From assembly GCA_020310875.1 (NCBI GenBank), contig CM035416.1, forward strand, positions 72,050,983-72,114,982: 64,000 nt of DNA, in the 5' to 3' direction. Below are positions 19,600-30,202 of the stretch, in pieces. The notes beneath the pieces were generated by a model. The model was not told where the DNA came from, made no database searches, and worked only from the letters and a program-made list of their open reading frames with translations. Each line of letters opens with the position of its first letter. Positions within the stretch are counted from its first letter, which is position 1. This DNA comes from Ceratopteris richardii. Lineage: Eukaryota > Streptophyta > Polypodiopsida > Polypodiales > Pteridaceae. The translations under genes were made by a program, and so were the position numbers.

Positions 19600-20651
19600 C
19601 CCCCCCCGGTTCTGACAATCAATCCCCCCCCATTCATTTTTTATTTTTTTATTTTTTATTTTCTTTGATATTTTATTTTCTTATTTTTATTTTTTATTAC
19701 TTTATTATTTTTATTTTTTTATTATTTTTATTTTTTATTTTATTTCATTATTTATTTTCTTTATTTATTTTCCTTTTATTTATTTTTTATTATTTAGGCG
19801 TTCGAATTTCTTTACTAATTAAAAAAAAAAAAAAACAAAAAAAAAACAAAAAAAAAAAAAAAACTTTAGATATCCATTTTTTTTATTATTACTTATATTT
19901 TTTTTAATTTTTATGGCTTGAAGCTTTTGGCTCTGAATTGTGCCTCGATTGGCCGTTTTTTACAAAAAAGGAGTCATTTCCATGTTTTTTGGCACCTCTA
20001 GACTCAGTTTTTGACTTTATTTTTCCAAATTACCACTTTTTCTCTGACTTTTGGCACAAACAACATGTTTTGATCATAATTACCATATGTTTTTATTTTA
20101 TTACATTGACCACATTGTCTATTATCATCTCCTCTCACCATCTATTTCACTATTCTCCATATACTCACTCTGTAGCTCTCCTGTTTGATGATTTTTTCCC
20201 CCTCTAGACCCCATAAGCCTTCTCCTCATCCCTCCCTTACCTTCCTTTCTACACTCACCTTGTCTTCCCGTATGTTTAATAATATCCCATATGTACCCTC
20301 TGTAGCCCTCCGATTTGATCATTTTAGCATCCTCCCGACCCCTGATTCCTACTCCCAATCCCTCCCTTTACCAATATGCTCAGCCACATCCTTTCCCCTC
20401 CCTACCCCATCCATCTTCGCACCCTCAGCCCTCCCTTCCCCTTCCTTTCTACCCTCCCATTGCCCCCCCTTTTGCTTTTCCATTCCAAAATCCCACTTTT
20501 GGTTCTTCTCTGGGGCTTGTTCTCTCCTGCTTTTGGTGGAATTGGTTGCTGCTCAGATGTCCTATTCACGTTTTTGCGGCTCTATCTTCATCGTGATCAA
20601 AGTTTTAGCTATAGCTCTCCGGGACGGAGAGCACATTAGGTGGTGGGCAAC
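18822..20651 (+). other. Element N 3' non-coding region
   Basis: T-rich sequence with three copies of an 18-bp AGGAATTTTGGATTTTT-like unit (19219-19275), A and T homopolymers (19191-19211, 19819-19863), the C-rich tract listed separately, and an ordinary stretch to the LTR. The purines before the 3' LTR (AGGTGGTGGG) are a weak candidate polypurine tract. No coding signal is convincing. Confidence 0.7.
19285..19607. repeat. 323-bp C-rich low-complexity tract (G-rich on the minus strand)
   Basis: Almost entirely C runs of 4-60 bases separated by single G or TG on the plus strand. The minus strand is a long chain of G runs that could form many quadruplexes. Length is unreliable in any assembly. 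The long open frames across it are artefacts of composition. Confidence 0.9.
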
Positions 20652-21674
20652 TGTTGAGCCCATAAAAGTCATGTTGGTCAAAGTCAAGTGCAGTCAAAGT
20701 CAACAGGTCAAAGTCAACAAGGTCAAGGTCAAAGTCAACAGGTGCAAAGTCAAAGTGCGTAAGTGCAGGTGTCAAAGTGCACAGGTAGTGCACAATGAAT
20801 TGTCCACAAAGGGTAAATTGGAGAAAATGGGTTGCAGGTTGCAGAGGTACTTTCTCTAATTTCCCTAAGGTTCAAAGTGTGTTTTAAAGTGTTTTGGAAG
20901 GTTCAGGTGAACCCCCTCTTATGTGTAAAAGTGAAGACTTAAAAGGAAACATGAAGGTATGTGAAGCGGCAAAAGTGTACGCACAGGTGAAAGTATGGCC
21001 CCCCCATTAAAATTTTTGGTTTTAGACTAAAGTCACTACAGGACAAAACAGTGAGTAGTTGGCTGCCACTTGTGAGAGCAATCTTGGGACATCAAAGTGA
21101 GCACCAAGATTCACTTGCAGTTAGGAGCGTACGGGATCGACACACTCAAATCAAGGAAGAACCATTCTTGGACCAATCTTAGAGTAAGCAAGAAGAGCAT
21201 AGGCTAAGGGGAGCAAGAGAGAGAAGTGCAAGAGTCACCAGAGTACGTCGCACAGAAGTGGAAGTGCAAGGTGCATAGAGAGTGACCAAGGATTTTGGTG
21301 CAGAGAAGTGCTAAGCTATAGTTCCCCCAAGTATCTCAAGGTCCTTTGGCAGTGTACGCTTGCCGACAGCAGGTATTCACTCCTCCCCCTTTGTGGAAGC
21401 TTGGTGCAAGGTGTGCACAAGGAGAAGCTTGAAGCAGGTGGAGGTTTGTTGCAGAGGAGGTCGGCAGCAAGAGGACATTGGGATATTGGATATTTTGTAA
21501 TTGGGCACTCTGTGGGATTGTGCACAGAGGTATTGGTGTATCTTGTATTTCAAACATTGTACTTTTCTTACTGTAATCAAATGGCAGAAACTTCCAAGGT
21601 GTATTTTCTCTTTTGGTCTTTTCATTTTCTCCTACAAACCCTCAAACTCCTTCTTGTCAAAGAATCCCCCAACA
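20652..21674 (+). repeat. Element N 3' LTR
   Basis: 1023 bp, same length as the 5' LTR and with no difference noticed. It is followed by the GACAG target copy at 21675-21679. Confidence 0.93.
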
Positions 21675-21679
21675 GACAG

Positions 21680-24600
21680 TCACCAAAGAAATTTACAATC
21701 GAATCCTGACTGTCATCCCCGACCAACTGTGAATCTGAGAGACAATTATCTGAAAAACCTTGTGCCAGCCAATATTTGTTGAAAACAATAAAGCAAGGAG
21801 CTTGAACCATTTGAAAGCCACAGGACTTAGTTTAATAGAATTTGCAGGTAGAAAACCATCAGTCCTCATGAAAATATCATGCAGCCTCCCTGCCAGCAGT
21901 CAGCAAACCTGGTGCATTAAGCCATCAATAGAGTGATGGGGAACAACCTGGATCCAAGTAACTTGGTGAGGAGCAGACTGCAACATAGTGATTGGAAGAC
22001 CAATTAATAGGCCCTGAAGCCCAAGAGCAATCGATTCCCTATATGCATATGCTTGGCCTGTAAATGATGTGCAGCCACTACAAAGAGCACATTAAAAATG
22101 AAAGCCAGTAAAATTTCAAAATAAAGAGTGGCTGGTCCACCAGCATAGTGTCCTTGCACTCCAGCCTGTGCAATGTTGCTTGATGCAGTGTTATTATCCA
22201 GAGGAGTTGCACTGAGCTACAATGATTCAGTGCCCAAGTTTCACATGGGAGTCTCAGGACATGGTCAGTAGCTGCCTTATGTGGAAGCATGGGTTGTTCC
22301 GACACCACAACCATCAATTGTTGCAGATGTGATTCCAGCCTGAGCACTACCCTTTAGTACAAGAATCTCTAAACAAGGTCCCCAAACCACAACATCCTTC
22401 AACTTCAAGTTTGAAAACGACTGGACGGAATTTCCTTGGATCTAGTATCTTGTTAAAAGAACCTGCCAGAAGCATACAGAAAATGAGCAGCACAAATAAC
22501 CCTGGCTCATGCTTGGCCCTTTGGATCCACCAGCTTGACCTATATTCTGATCATATCTACGTATAGGTATGATCCATCATTTTTGTCTAGACCCTCAGAA
22601 GCTCAGCAGATGGTGGAGATGGTGCCATTCCAAAAACTTTGTTTTTTCATACTTACTGTGTGATGTGGCTGATACCTCCCTAAATCTTTAGCTACAACCA
22701 GTGAAGTCAAAAATCAGCAGCATGAGTAATTTAATAATTGCAACTGAGAGCCCAGTCTGGCCAAAAGTTGCAATGCCACTCTAGCACATTTCTTGAGGCA
22801 TTTCTTCTCACAAATCATTGAGCACTCAAGACCAGTTTCCATAGTAATGTTGCCAGCAAAGCTGTTGCTGCATCTTTTGTTGCATCTTGACCATATGCCA
22901 ACAAATGTGTCTGGTATATTCCTCCTATTGTTGATGAGCCATGGTGTTTGAGAAGTAGTCGGAGGACTCAGAAATGGTGCCTTCTGACCACCAGCCACCT
23001 GCACTGAGTATCCGTAACAGGGAGCTCAGCTTAGCAGAGTGACTTCAGCAAATTGTCGAACCAGATATGGCCCAAGTATAATTATTTAGCTCAGCTCGCG
23101 CTCCAAGTATTTGTCATTTTATTCTGTGGACTTCCTAATAGCAGCAAAAAGGTCAATCCACCACTTTGAAGCTTGAAGAGCTTATTGACTTGACACAGGC
23201 CTCCACCAAAGATACCCCAACAGCATTTACTTTTGACTCAGGGGGTGTACGTAAGTATTTTAGATTCAAACTCTACAACAAGTGAGCAATCTAGAAGGCC
23301 GTGGACTTGGGACCAAAATCGAATTGGACGAAGGCTGGAATTACTGAAGACAATATAACTGGGCCCTTTCTCACTTCCAGCTGCACCTGAGCCTTCTGTC
23401 AGGGCAGACTTGTTAGGCCTATTGAAGTGCACAGTCACTCAAGCACCCAATGCTTCATCTATTTTCATGGATGTACAATCCAAGGTATCCAATCAATTAT
23501 GTCCGTCTGAATGCAGACTAGCCATATCATCAAGAATAAGCTTTGATATGCTACTTTCTCACATCACAATTTGTGGAGTGTACACTGGTCTTTATACCTG
23601 TGATAAAAACTTATTCTCTGATTTGTCTGAAATTCAACAAATGTAGGCGGTTTGCTTCCTTATTTTGTGAACCAGCAGATGTATTATAGCTGAAAGGACT
23701 CCATCATCATCTGAGTCATCAATGACAACTCTTCTCGTTGAAGAGGAGTTTGGAGGCCTCATGTATCTTCCTACCCTTTAAAAGTTGAAGACTTCCGACC
23801 GAGATTTGAGGAAGCAATGCTTGGCCCAAACTGTTGTCCTAAAAATTTCAGCCTAAGGACATGGGGCAGAGGAGCCCTTTGCCTTCTAGCAACAATTATA
23901 CCATCATCTGGGGAAAACATGAGGCGTAGAATTCCTTTTTTGAGAGAAAAAGAAGGTGGGCAGCAAACCATTCAATCCCGCCATTGCAGTAGCTCGCCCC
24001 AACCACATCTTGCAGAAATTGGTTACTGATACACTTTACTGACAAGTGTATATGCAGTCCAGCTACCTAGATTTGTAGCTGTGGCCATCGTAAGCCATGG
24101 TAGCATATTGAGAAGCCTAGATTCCATGAGGTTGAACTTCAACCCGACCCTATGAGCATCTGCAATTGCACAAGAGTGGAGGACTCACTCTGAGAATCAG
24201 CTGTCTGTAGATCATTACACACATCATATCAAGGCAGAACATGTAATCATATCAATAGTGACTAGCAGAATCCTTCAATCATGTAAGCTTTATTCATCTT
24301 GATTGCAACATAAACTTTCTATGACCATCATTGTTGAGTTGTCTCCTTCAAGAGATGCTCCCTTCTGGTTTGCAAAAGCTTCAATAAAGTATGGATGAGA
24401 AACAGTGGACCAAGCTTCAAACCGTGTGTAAGACACACATGGATAGAGCATTGATTCTCTTGTTGATGTATGCAGAGCTGATAGCATCACAGAGTACCTG
24501 GTCTGTAACAATTTTGTCCCACAAAACTTTGAGCTCAACCAGAAATAACACTTGATTACCTGAGAGCAGGTGTGTGTAGTAGCTACACCCGAAGGGGAAC

Positions 24601-27600
24601 AAAAAGAATCAATTTTGAAGTTCTTTAGCTGTTTGATCAAAGAATGCCAAGTCCATGGGGTTGAAGGTGGGGCATCCATGAGACGGCACAATATATGGCT
24701 GAAGAGTACTTGTACCTCTAAGATTTGAAAGATTTAGTGTAGCCAGCCTTGCCCACATCATGCATAGAGGACCAGCCAAAATAACCTGCACCTTCAGCCT
24801 TTGAACTGGGCTTGCACATCCTGTGCCAAGATAAGTCCCAATACATGAACATGTGAGCTTTGCAAAGTGACCTACACATTCACAAGCTTTTTCCAATAAT
24901 TAGCACATGAAGCACCCTCTGAGCCTTGTTCAGGGTTGTCTTTATTCTGACATTCATGAGTACCACTGAAACCGCTTCCAACTTCCTCCCAGAGAGAAGC
25001 ATCAGCATGTTCATTCCAAGATGGTCATTCACTTAGTGTCAAAAAGCTAATGTGCCTCATTCTGTCATAAGGGCTTGTATTGGCACACTTGAGCTATGAA
25101 CTGTGCAACTTTCATCCGCATCCAAGCATGCTTTCATACGATGGAGACACATTTTGTACAGCTTAGGGGGTATTTCATACTTCAGCCCAACTTTAGTCAT
25201 TATGATATCTGACATGAGCAAACCAAGATGGTAGGCAGCAGCAGTCCTCCTGCACCGAGTAGCACTCAGACGGATGGGTGTTGATGCAACAATACGAGCA
25301 GCAGGAAGGATCACACATCGCAATGTCTTCTTGCCATTTCCTGTCAACATTTATGCATCACATACCAGCAATTTCTCGACCTCGAACATACCAGTAGATT
25401 GTGAGAATGATACAATGCCTTTAGGAAGGGGATACCCAAACTACTTCCACTTCTTTGATTTCCTTTAAAATCCCTTGCAGATGAACACCCAAAGATTAAG
25501 TCCTAAAATGTTGATCTTCTTGGAGATCTTGGCACATTTCTCTGTCGTTGTCCATGGCTTATCAGAGTTCAGCCAGATTTTGTTCATCCAAAGTTCCCTC
25601 TGTAACAGACTGCTGAAGATATCGTTGACTACATGAAGCTCGAGAGAGGAGTAGCACACTCTTCCCAACTCTGCTCGAACCCTTTTGTCCACAATGTCCA
25701 TACATGGCAGCTCGAGGAATATCTAAAGAGAGGAAGAATGACTCAATCTCGAGGGCAGGTATCACAGAGTAAAATTTTCGACCCCACAAGCTTGAGCATA
25801 GATAGTGAGTGATTGTTTAGTTCGACTAGTCACAAGGATTGATCATTCCATCCTGATGCTTATTAGGAGTCTTACGCGGTTCTGCTACAAAGGGATTCGC
25901 TACAGACCTGTGCTTCACGGACTTGAGCCTCCTGCCGCACATAATTTCGATAGCCTCAGGAGGTGCAGCTTACCTTCAAACAATATTGGAGGATACAACT
26001 GATTAAGTGAGAGGGAACTCAAGGAGCAGGGAATGGAGAAGGAGGCTGGTGGAGCTTTTAGTTAAAGGGCATAGGTGAAACTCCTTGTATTTCTTCAACA
26101 CAGATCTCTTGTTTGAGTGTCCAAGAATAATCCCCAGATTGAATAGCATTTCAGCATAGATTTATATGCTCCACCATTTTGAGCAACAGCAGCCACATCG
26201 ACGGTCTAGTAGGCTCTGAGGCTGAATACTCCTTCCTTTGTTCTGCACTTTCCCCTAGCTCTTCTTTGTCTCCCGAAAGAACCGTAGGGTCTCAAGCAAC
26301 CCTAGTTAGAGCTTATGACTAGCTCTGATGATGAAGAAGATCACCGAAGGCCCACCCCCACAGTTTCAGTTCACCGCCTCCCCTTGATTGCCCAACAGCA
26401 GCAATTTAATAGCTTAAAGTGATTGTACTACTCTAAGAATTCCTTCCATTCTTCACTTGCCATGTCCTAATTTCCTCTGAACAGTATTAGAATAAGCTAG
26501 AATGGGCTTAAGTTTTAGGCTCGTGATCTCCCTAGCCTCTTAGATTTTTCTTTTTGTGTATGTAGTATGGTCCTGGGCATGAATTGTAATCCCCAGTCAG
26601 CAACCCCAGCCTATAGAAGTTTTCTTCAAAACCAAACCTTTCAGCAACTGGGCAAGAGCCGATGAGCCTCTGGTTACCGGTACACAAATCCCCAAACTTC
26701 TTCGACGCCTTTGTTCTCTAGCCTCTGAAGTATGCATACTTGCTAATTTTGTGTCCTCCCCTTCACCTTATTCTCCAGCAACACGATATTCTTTAGTCAT
26801 GTTCACAAAGTCTGATCTATGCTCTCCTTCCACAGAACTTCATTTGACCCAAAGCTTTGTTGTTAGCAGTTCCCCATCACTCTGCAGATTGCTTCAGAGG
26901 CCCAGCTTCCGTTCTCCTCCCATTGAGAAACCAGACAACATCTGCCCCCCCCCCCCAAAGTCTCCTCTCTGTGTCTCAACTGAAGCACATGGTGGTCTCC
27001 TCGACCTCTTCTTCATCTACGTAGCCTCCTAACTTCTGTATATGCTGCTCCCCGCTGCCCATCTCCCAAGTCCCATTCGAATCATACACGCCTCACTCCT
27101 CAGGCTTCAGCGTGTCACCCCCATTCAGCATTGCCCAGCTCCCCTTGACACCCGACAGATCAAAGGAGGACCCCCCTGGTCGTTGTTGCTTGTCAGCCAG
27201 AGAGAGAACACGCGCGATCCCCCTTAAGCACCATCTTCCACCGAATCTTCCCCCCTTCTCCCAAGGATTCGTGCTGCCAGAGTCGTGGTAGAGGGCATTA
27301 ACTCCTCATACACTCATCGATAGCCACCTTGGGGTATTGTTCTCATATCCTACGAGAAAGAGAACCTATGCAATACTTGAGTAATGAACAGCGAGAGAAA
27401 AAAGTGATTTGTGAAGTACCATCAAGTATAACTTTTTTGTGTGATTTTTTTCTAAGAATTGAACAGGAGGGGATCAGAAAGGAAGTACCCCTAGCCCTCT
27501 ACCCAAGGCAATCACTAAAGAGAGATGGCAGAGATGATGAGTGATGTCCAATGTGTGTGTGAGAGTGTGTGTATATGTGTGAGAGAGTGAAAGAAGAGGG

Positions 27601-27800
27601 AGATAAGGGAGAGTTCTTGTGTCCCAAGCCAACTAAACTAAAACTACTCTATAAAAACAAGGAAATGGGGAGAAAATGGTCCAATGAAAGGGTGAAAAAT
27701 GTCATGCCCACACATATATCCTAAGTAAATAAGCAAAAAAATTGCAAATCAATATATTACCACATGCTCTTGAGCACTCCAAGTGATGAAAGGCCATTCT
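21680..27800 (-). other. Element B interior, non-coding
   Basis: About 6.1 kb in which no frame on either strand shows gag, pol or known host protein motifs. Open frames are short and unrelated. It includes a C13-14 run near 26947-26960 and a GT/GA-rich stretch at 27550-27600. It could contain captured host sequence, but I recognise none. Confidence 0.6.
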
Positions 27801-27817
27801 CCCCGGCAACGGCGCCA
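27801..27817 (-). promoter_or_regulatory. Primer binding site of element B (tRNA-Asp-like)
   Basis: Minus strand TGGCGCCGTTGCCGGGG, seven bases past the LTR end, the same type as elements A and C-F. This supports trans-mobilisation by that family. Confidence 0.75.
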
Positions 27818-27824
27818 AATTTGT

Positions 27825-28577
27825 TGTTGTAGTATGCCCTTGGGAGCCAAGACCCACACCACCTTGCATGGAAGCAAGAAGGAAGGCCCAAGAAAGACTC
27901 TCCTTTCATCCACCCCATCCTCCACCATGTTCAAGCCATTGGCCATCAGCCCGCAGCTATGCCACATGCTTGAAAATATGGAGCAATGGGAGTCAAGGAT
28001 CCTAGTCACATATGTAAAATACAAGACAATTGCAACACTCTACTTACACACAAAGGAAATGCTAGCATGCACACACACCTCACTCTCACACTCTCCAAGA
28101 CTAAATACATATATGCACAAAGCCTTAAGAGAAATACATATATGCACAAAGCCTTAAGAGAAAGGAGAGTTCTTCCATTGAAAGGATTTTACATGAGAGC
28201 ACGACCAAAAAGCCCCCTCAGTACAAGAAATGAGCCTCTATATATAGGCTAGGCACATTCTCCCATGTGCTCTTTTTGACTAGTCAAAAAGGAGCACATG
28301 CTTTCTAACTAACATATCTTTTGATATCTTGGAAAATATTCCCAAATCTCAAGGAAATGGGAGCGTGGGAATTTCTCAACGTGGGATTTCTACATATGTG
28401 CAAAAAGGTGGATGTATTTAAGATGCTTCCACACTATAGCATAAGGAAAATATTAAAAAGGGCTTAGGAGAGTGTTCACATGAGCACATCTCCTAAATGC
28501 AAAAAAGAGATATTTTTATTAGTACTAGAGGGTGTCATTACATAAGAGGAATTGTGGGCAACCCTTATAACCCAACA
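27825..28577 (-). repeat. Element B 5' LTR
   Basis: 753 bp. TGTTGTAG at its left and CCCAACA at its right end on the plus strand. It contains the tandem 29-bp duplication near 28107-28165 and the 35-bp palindrome at 28265-28299. The target copy CAAGC follows at 28578-28582. Confidence 0.9.
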
Positions 28578-28582
28578 CAAGC

Positions 28583-28965
28583 TAACCTCAAAAAAGAGCT
28601 CTCTAGCTCTTTTTATAGTTTCTAGACTAGTTCTGACCGGTTTCACATCTAGTGACCGGCATAGTTAAAAAATAGGTCCTAGATGCTATTTGAAAGGGTA
28701 AACGGTGTCTAAAAATAATGAAAATTGATACGCTTGTTCTACCTAAGCTCCTCAAGCTCGAGCACTCCTCGGCTTGCACAAAATGGAGCTATGGATTACA
28801 AAATGGGGTTTTCTATGTTACATATGTTACAATAGTGATAAAAATCACTGTTGGAGGTTTTTGGAAAGTATTTGAAAACATAATTCTTTGAAAAAAGATT
28901 TGACTGGCTCCCTGCTCCGTTGTTACATGCTTCCGCGTCTTCTATGCCTCTCGCTGCTTCCAACA
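28583..28965 (-). repeat. Element A 5' LTR, upstream piece (U3 side)
   Basis: Continues the LTR broken at 13514. It contains a TATA-like TATAAAAA (minus, 28617-28610) about 30 bp upstream of B's insertion point, and ends in CAACA at 28965 (TGTTGGAAG on the minus strand). Confidence 0.85.
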
Positions 28966-29343
28966 AAGTGCCTACCAATTTTCATATTTTTTAGACCTCC
29001 TTTGAGCCCTCAAATAAGCCCTGGAACCTAATTTTTAACTAGGCCGGACACTAGGTCTGGACAGGGCCAAAGCTAGTAAAAAACTATAAATAGAGCTAGA
29101 GAGCTCATTTTTGGGGTAGCTTCTTGTAGATTGAGCTTGTATGAGAACTTTGTTGCTATAGAAGTGATTCCATTGTCTTACTCTCTTTGTTTCTGCCGTG
29201 TGTGCGCGTGTGTGTGTATGTGTGTGCATGTTAGTGTGCTTCTCACTCACACATTTGTGCCTTCACTTGCTCGAGGTCTTCATACCATCCTCATGTCTTC
29301 CCGGATTGACGTTAAAGGAGGTGCTACTCATCACTGAGCTACA
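28966..29343 (+). repeat. Element C 5' LTR, downstream part
   Basis: Nearly identical to 35469-35846. It holds TATAAATA at 29085-29092 and a GT-rich tract at 29196-29232. It ends GAGCTACA at 29343. Confidence 0.88.
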
Positions 29344-29351
29344 CCAAATTT

Positions 29352-29373
29352 TGGCGCCGTTGCTGGGGATTCG
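29352..29373 (+). promoter_or_regulatory. Primer binding site of element C (tRNA-Asp-like)
   Basis: TGGCGCCGTTGCTGGGGATT follows the LTR at nine bases' distance. Confidence 0.75.
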
Positions 29374-30202
29374 AGCTTTGAGGACAAGCGTGTGATGGTA
29401 AGACGTAGAGAGGACGCGTTGGAATGGTAAGTAGTAGGTAAATTTCTTGTTTCTTCCTCCATCTTCATCTCCATCTCCACCTCCATCTCCATCTCCTTCT
29501 CCACTTCATATTCCCTCTTCCTTGTCATTTTCCTCATTTGCTTTGTGCGAGTTTGAGAGAGAGCGAGAGTGCATTGTTGTTTTGTGTGTTTTTGCATGTT
29601 TCTTGTAGGTTTCAGCATCATCACCATCTCCAGGGGGTCATAAGATTTTGGGGGTATAGTGAGTTACTCCAAGGGGGGCCTGTAATTGTTGATTGTGTCT
29701 TTCAATCCATTGGGGTAAAGGAGCTATATTAACTGGTGAACTTTTGCAGGAACATTGTGTGCAAGCAAGGCATTCCAAGGCAAGCTAGCAAGGGTGAGTA
29801 CCAAGCTTGGGAGAAGGCTTCCTGGGCTGGTGTAGCAGTCTGAGCAACTAGAGGATTGAGGTTGGAAGTTCTCTCAACCTTCCTTTGTCAATTCCTAGCC
29901 TAGGCTAAGCACGACTTAGGTGTGGTAATTAATTAGGGCAACGTCAGGCATGATTCCAGTCCAAGAGAACTAATCAACTAAGTGCAAGCATTAAGTAGGT
30001 CTTAAGTGCGAAAACCCTAAGGGACAAAAGTAAACTTGAATCGATCACTTATCAAGTGCGAAATTCACTTAAGTACTCCTGACGATGTGATATCAGACAA
30101 GATCATAAACATAATCTTTAACTAAAAAGAACAAAGTGATTGGTCCAAATTAACCTGCAGCGAGAGTGTACTTGGGACCAAGGGGGTAGAGAAACCAGGC
30201 AT
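29374..30202 (+). other. Element C leader, with candidate splice donors and no TCGCGA array
   Basis: Donor-like GATG/GTAAGA at 29398 and GGAATG/GTAAGTAG at 29427, followed by a pyrimidine-rich stretch ending TTTCTTGTAG near 29609. At about 29632 the sequence jumps directly to the part that in E lies beyond its repeat array, so about 890 bp present in E is missing here. No ORF. Confidence 0.6.

Larger units (their letters stand above)
14726..21674 (+). mobile_element. Element N: young non-autonomous gag-protease LTR element (TR-GAG-like)
   Basis: Two 1023-bp LTRs (14726-15748 and 20652-21674) begin TGTTGAG and end CCAACA. They are flanked by the target duplication GACAG (14721-14725 and 21675-21679). 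I saw no difference between the LTRs by eye. The interior holds gag and a nucleocapsid/protease frame but no RT, RNase H or integrase. Plant elements with LTRs and only gag have been described as TR-GAGs; this one also keeps a protease. It inserted into B in the opposite orientation. Confidence 0.93.
13515..28577 (-). mobile_element. Element B: large non-coding LTR retrotransposon (LARD-like)
   Basis: Minus-strand element with LTRs 28577-27825 (753 bp) and 14233-13515 (719 bp), an Asp-type primer site next to the first, and a purine-rich tract next to the second. It is flanked by CAAGC at 13510-13514 and 28578-28582. The LTRs differ by a 29-bp duplication, 5 bp at the tip and very few substitutions. 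Without the nested element N it has about 6.6 kb of interior with no recognisable gag or pol. Mobilisation would need proteins from a relative; the primer site matches that of the gypsy family around it. Confidence 0.9.
1..28965 (-). mobile_element. Element A: Ty3/gypsy LTR retrotransposon, left end off-window, interrupted by element B
   Basis: Read on the minus strand: split 5' LTR (28965-28583 and 13514-13260), tRNA-Asp-like primer site, leader with a TCGCGA repeat array, gag, protease/RT/RNase H/integrase, a second protease, and the start of a downstream ORF3 that runs off position 1. The 3' LTR lies outside the window. Three short indels break pol, near 6165, 5900 and 5010. Two in-frame TAG codons lie at 2700-2702 and 231-233. 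The right end (CAACA at 28961-28965) abuts AAGTG, inside the LTR of element C. Lineage is non-chromoviral Ty3/gypsy by domain set; assignment to the Athila/Tat side rests on the Asp-type primer site and the extra ORFs and is tentative. Confidence 0.9.

Noticed and set aside
19136..19668. Long proline-, glycine- and arginine-rich open frames on both strands
   Set aside because: They are products of the C/G homopolymer tract and change with any run-length error. No start context or homology.
21680..27800. Host genes inside element B
   Set aside because: No frame of convincing length, exon pattern or recognisable protein; kept as non-coding interior.
29035..29395. Frames with VCVCVC or HTHTHT runs in LTRs of C, E, D and F
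   Set aside because: Translations of the GT/CA microsatellite in the LTRs.
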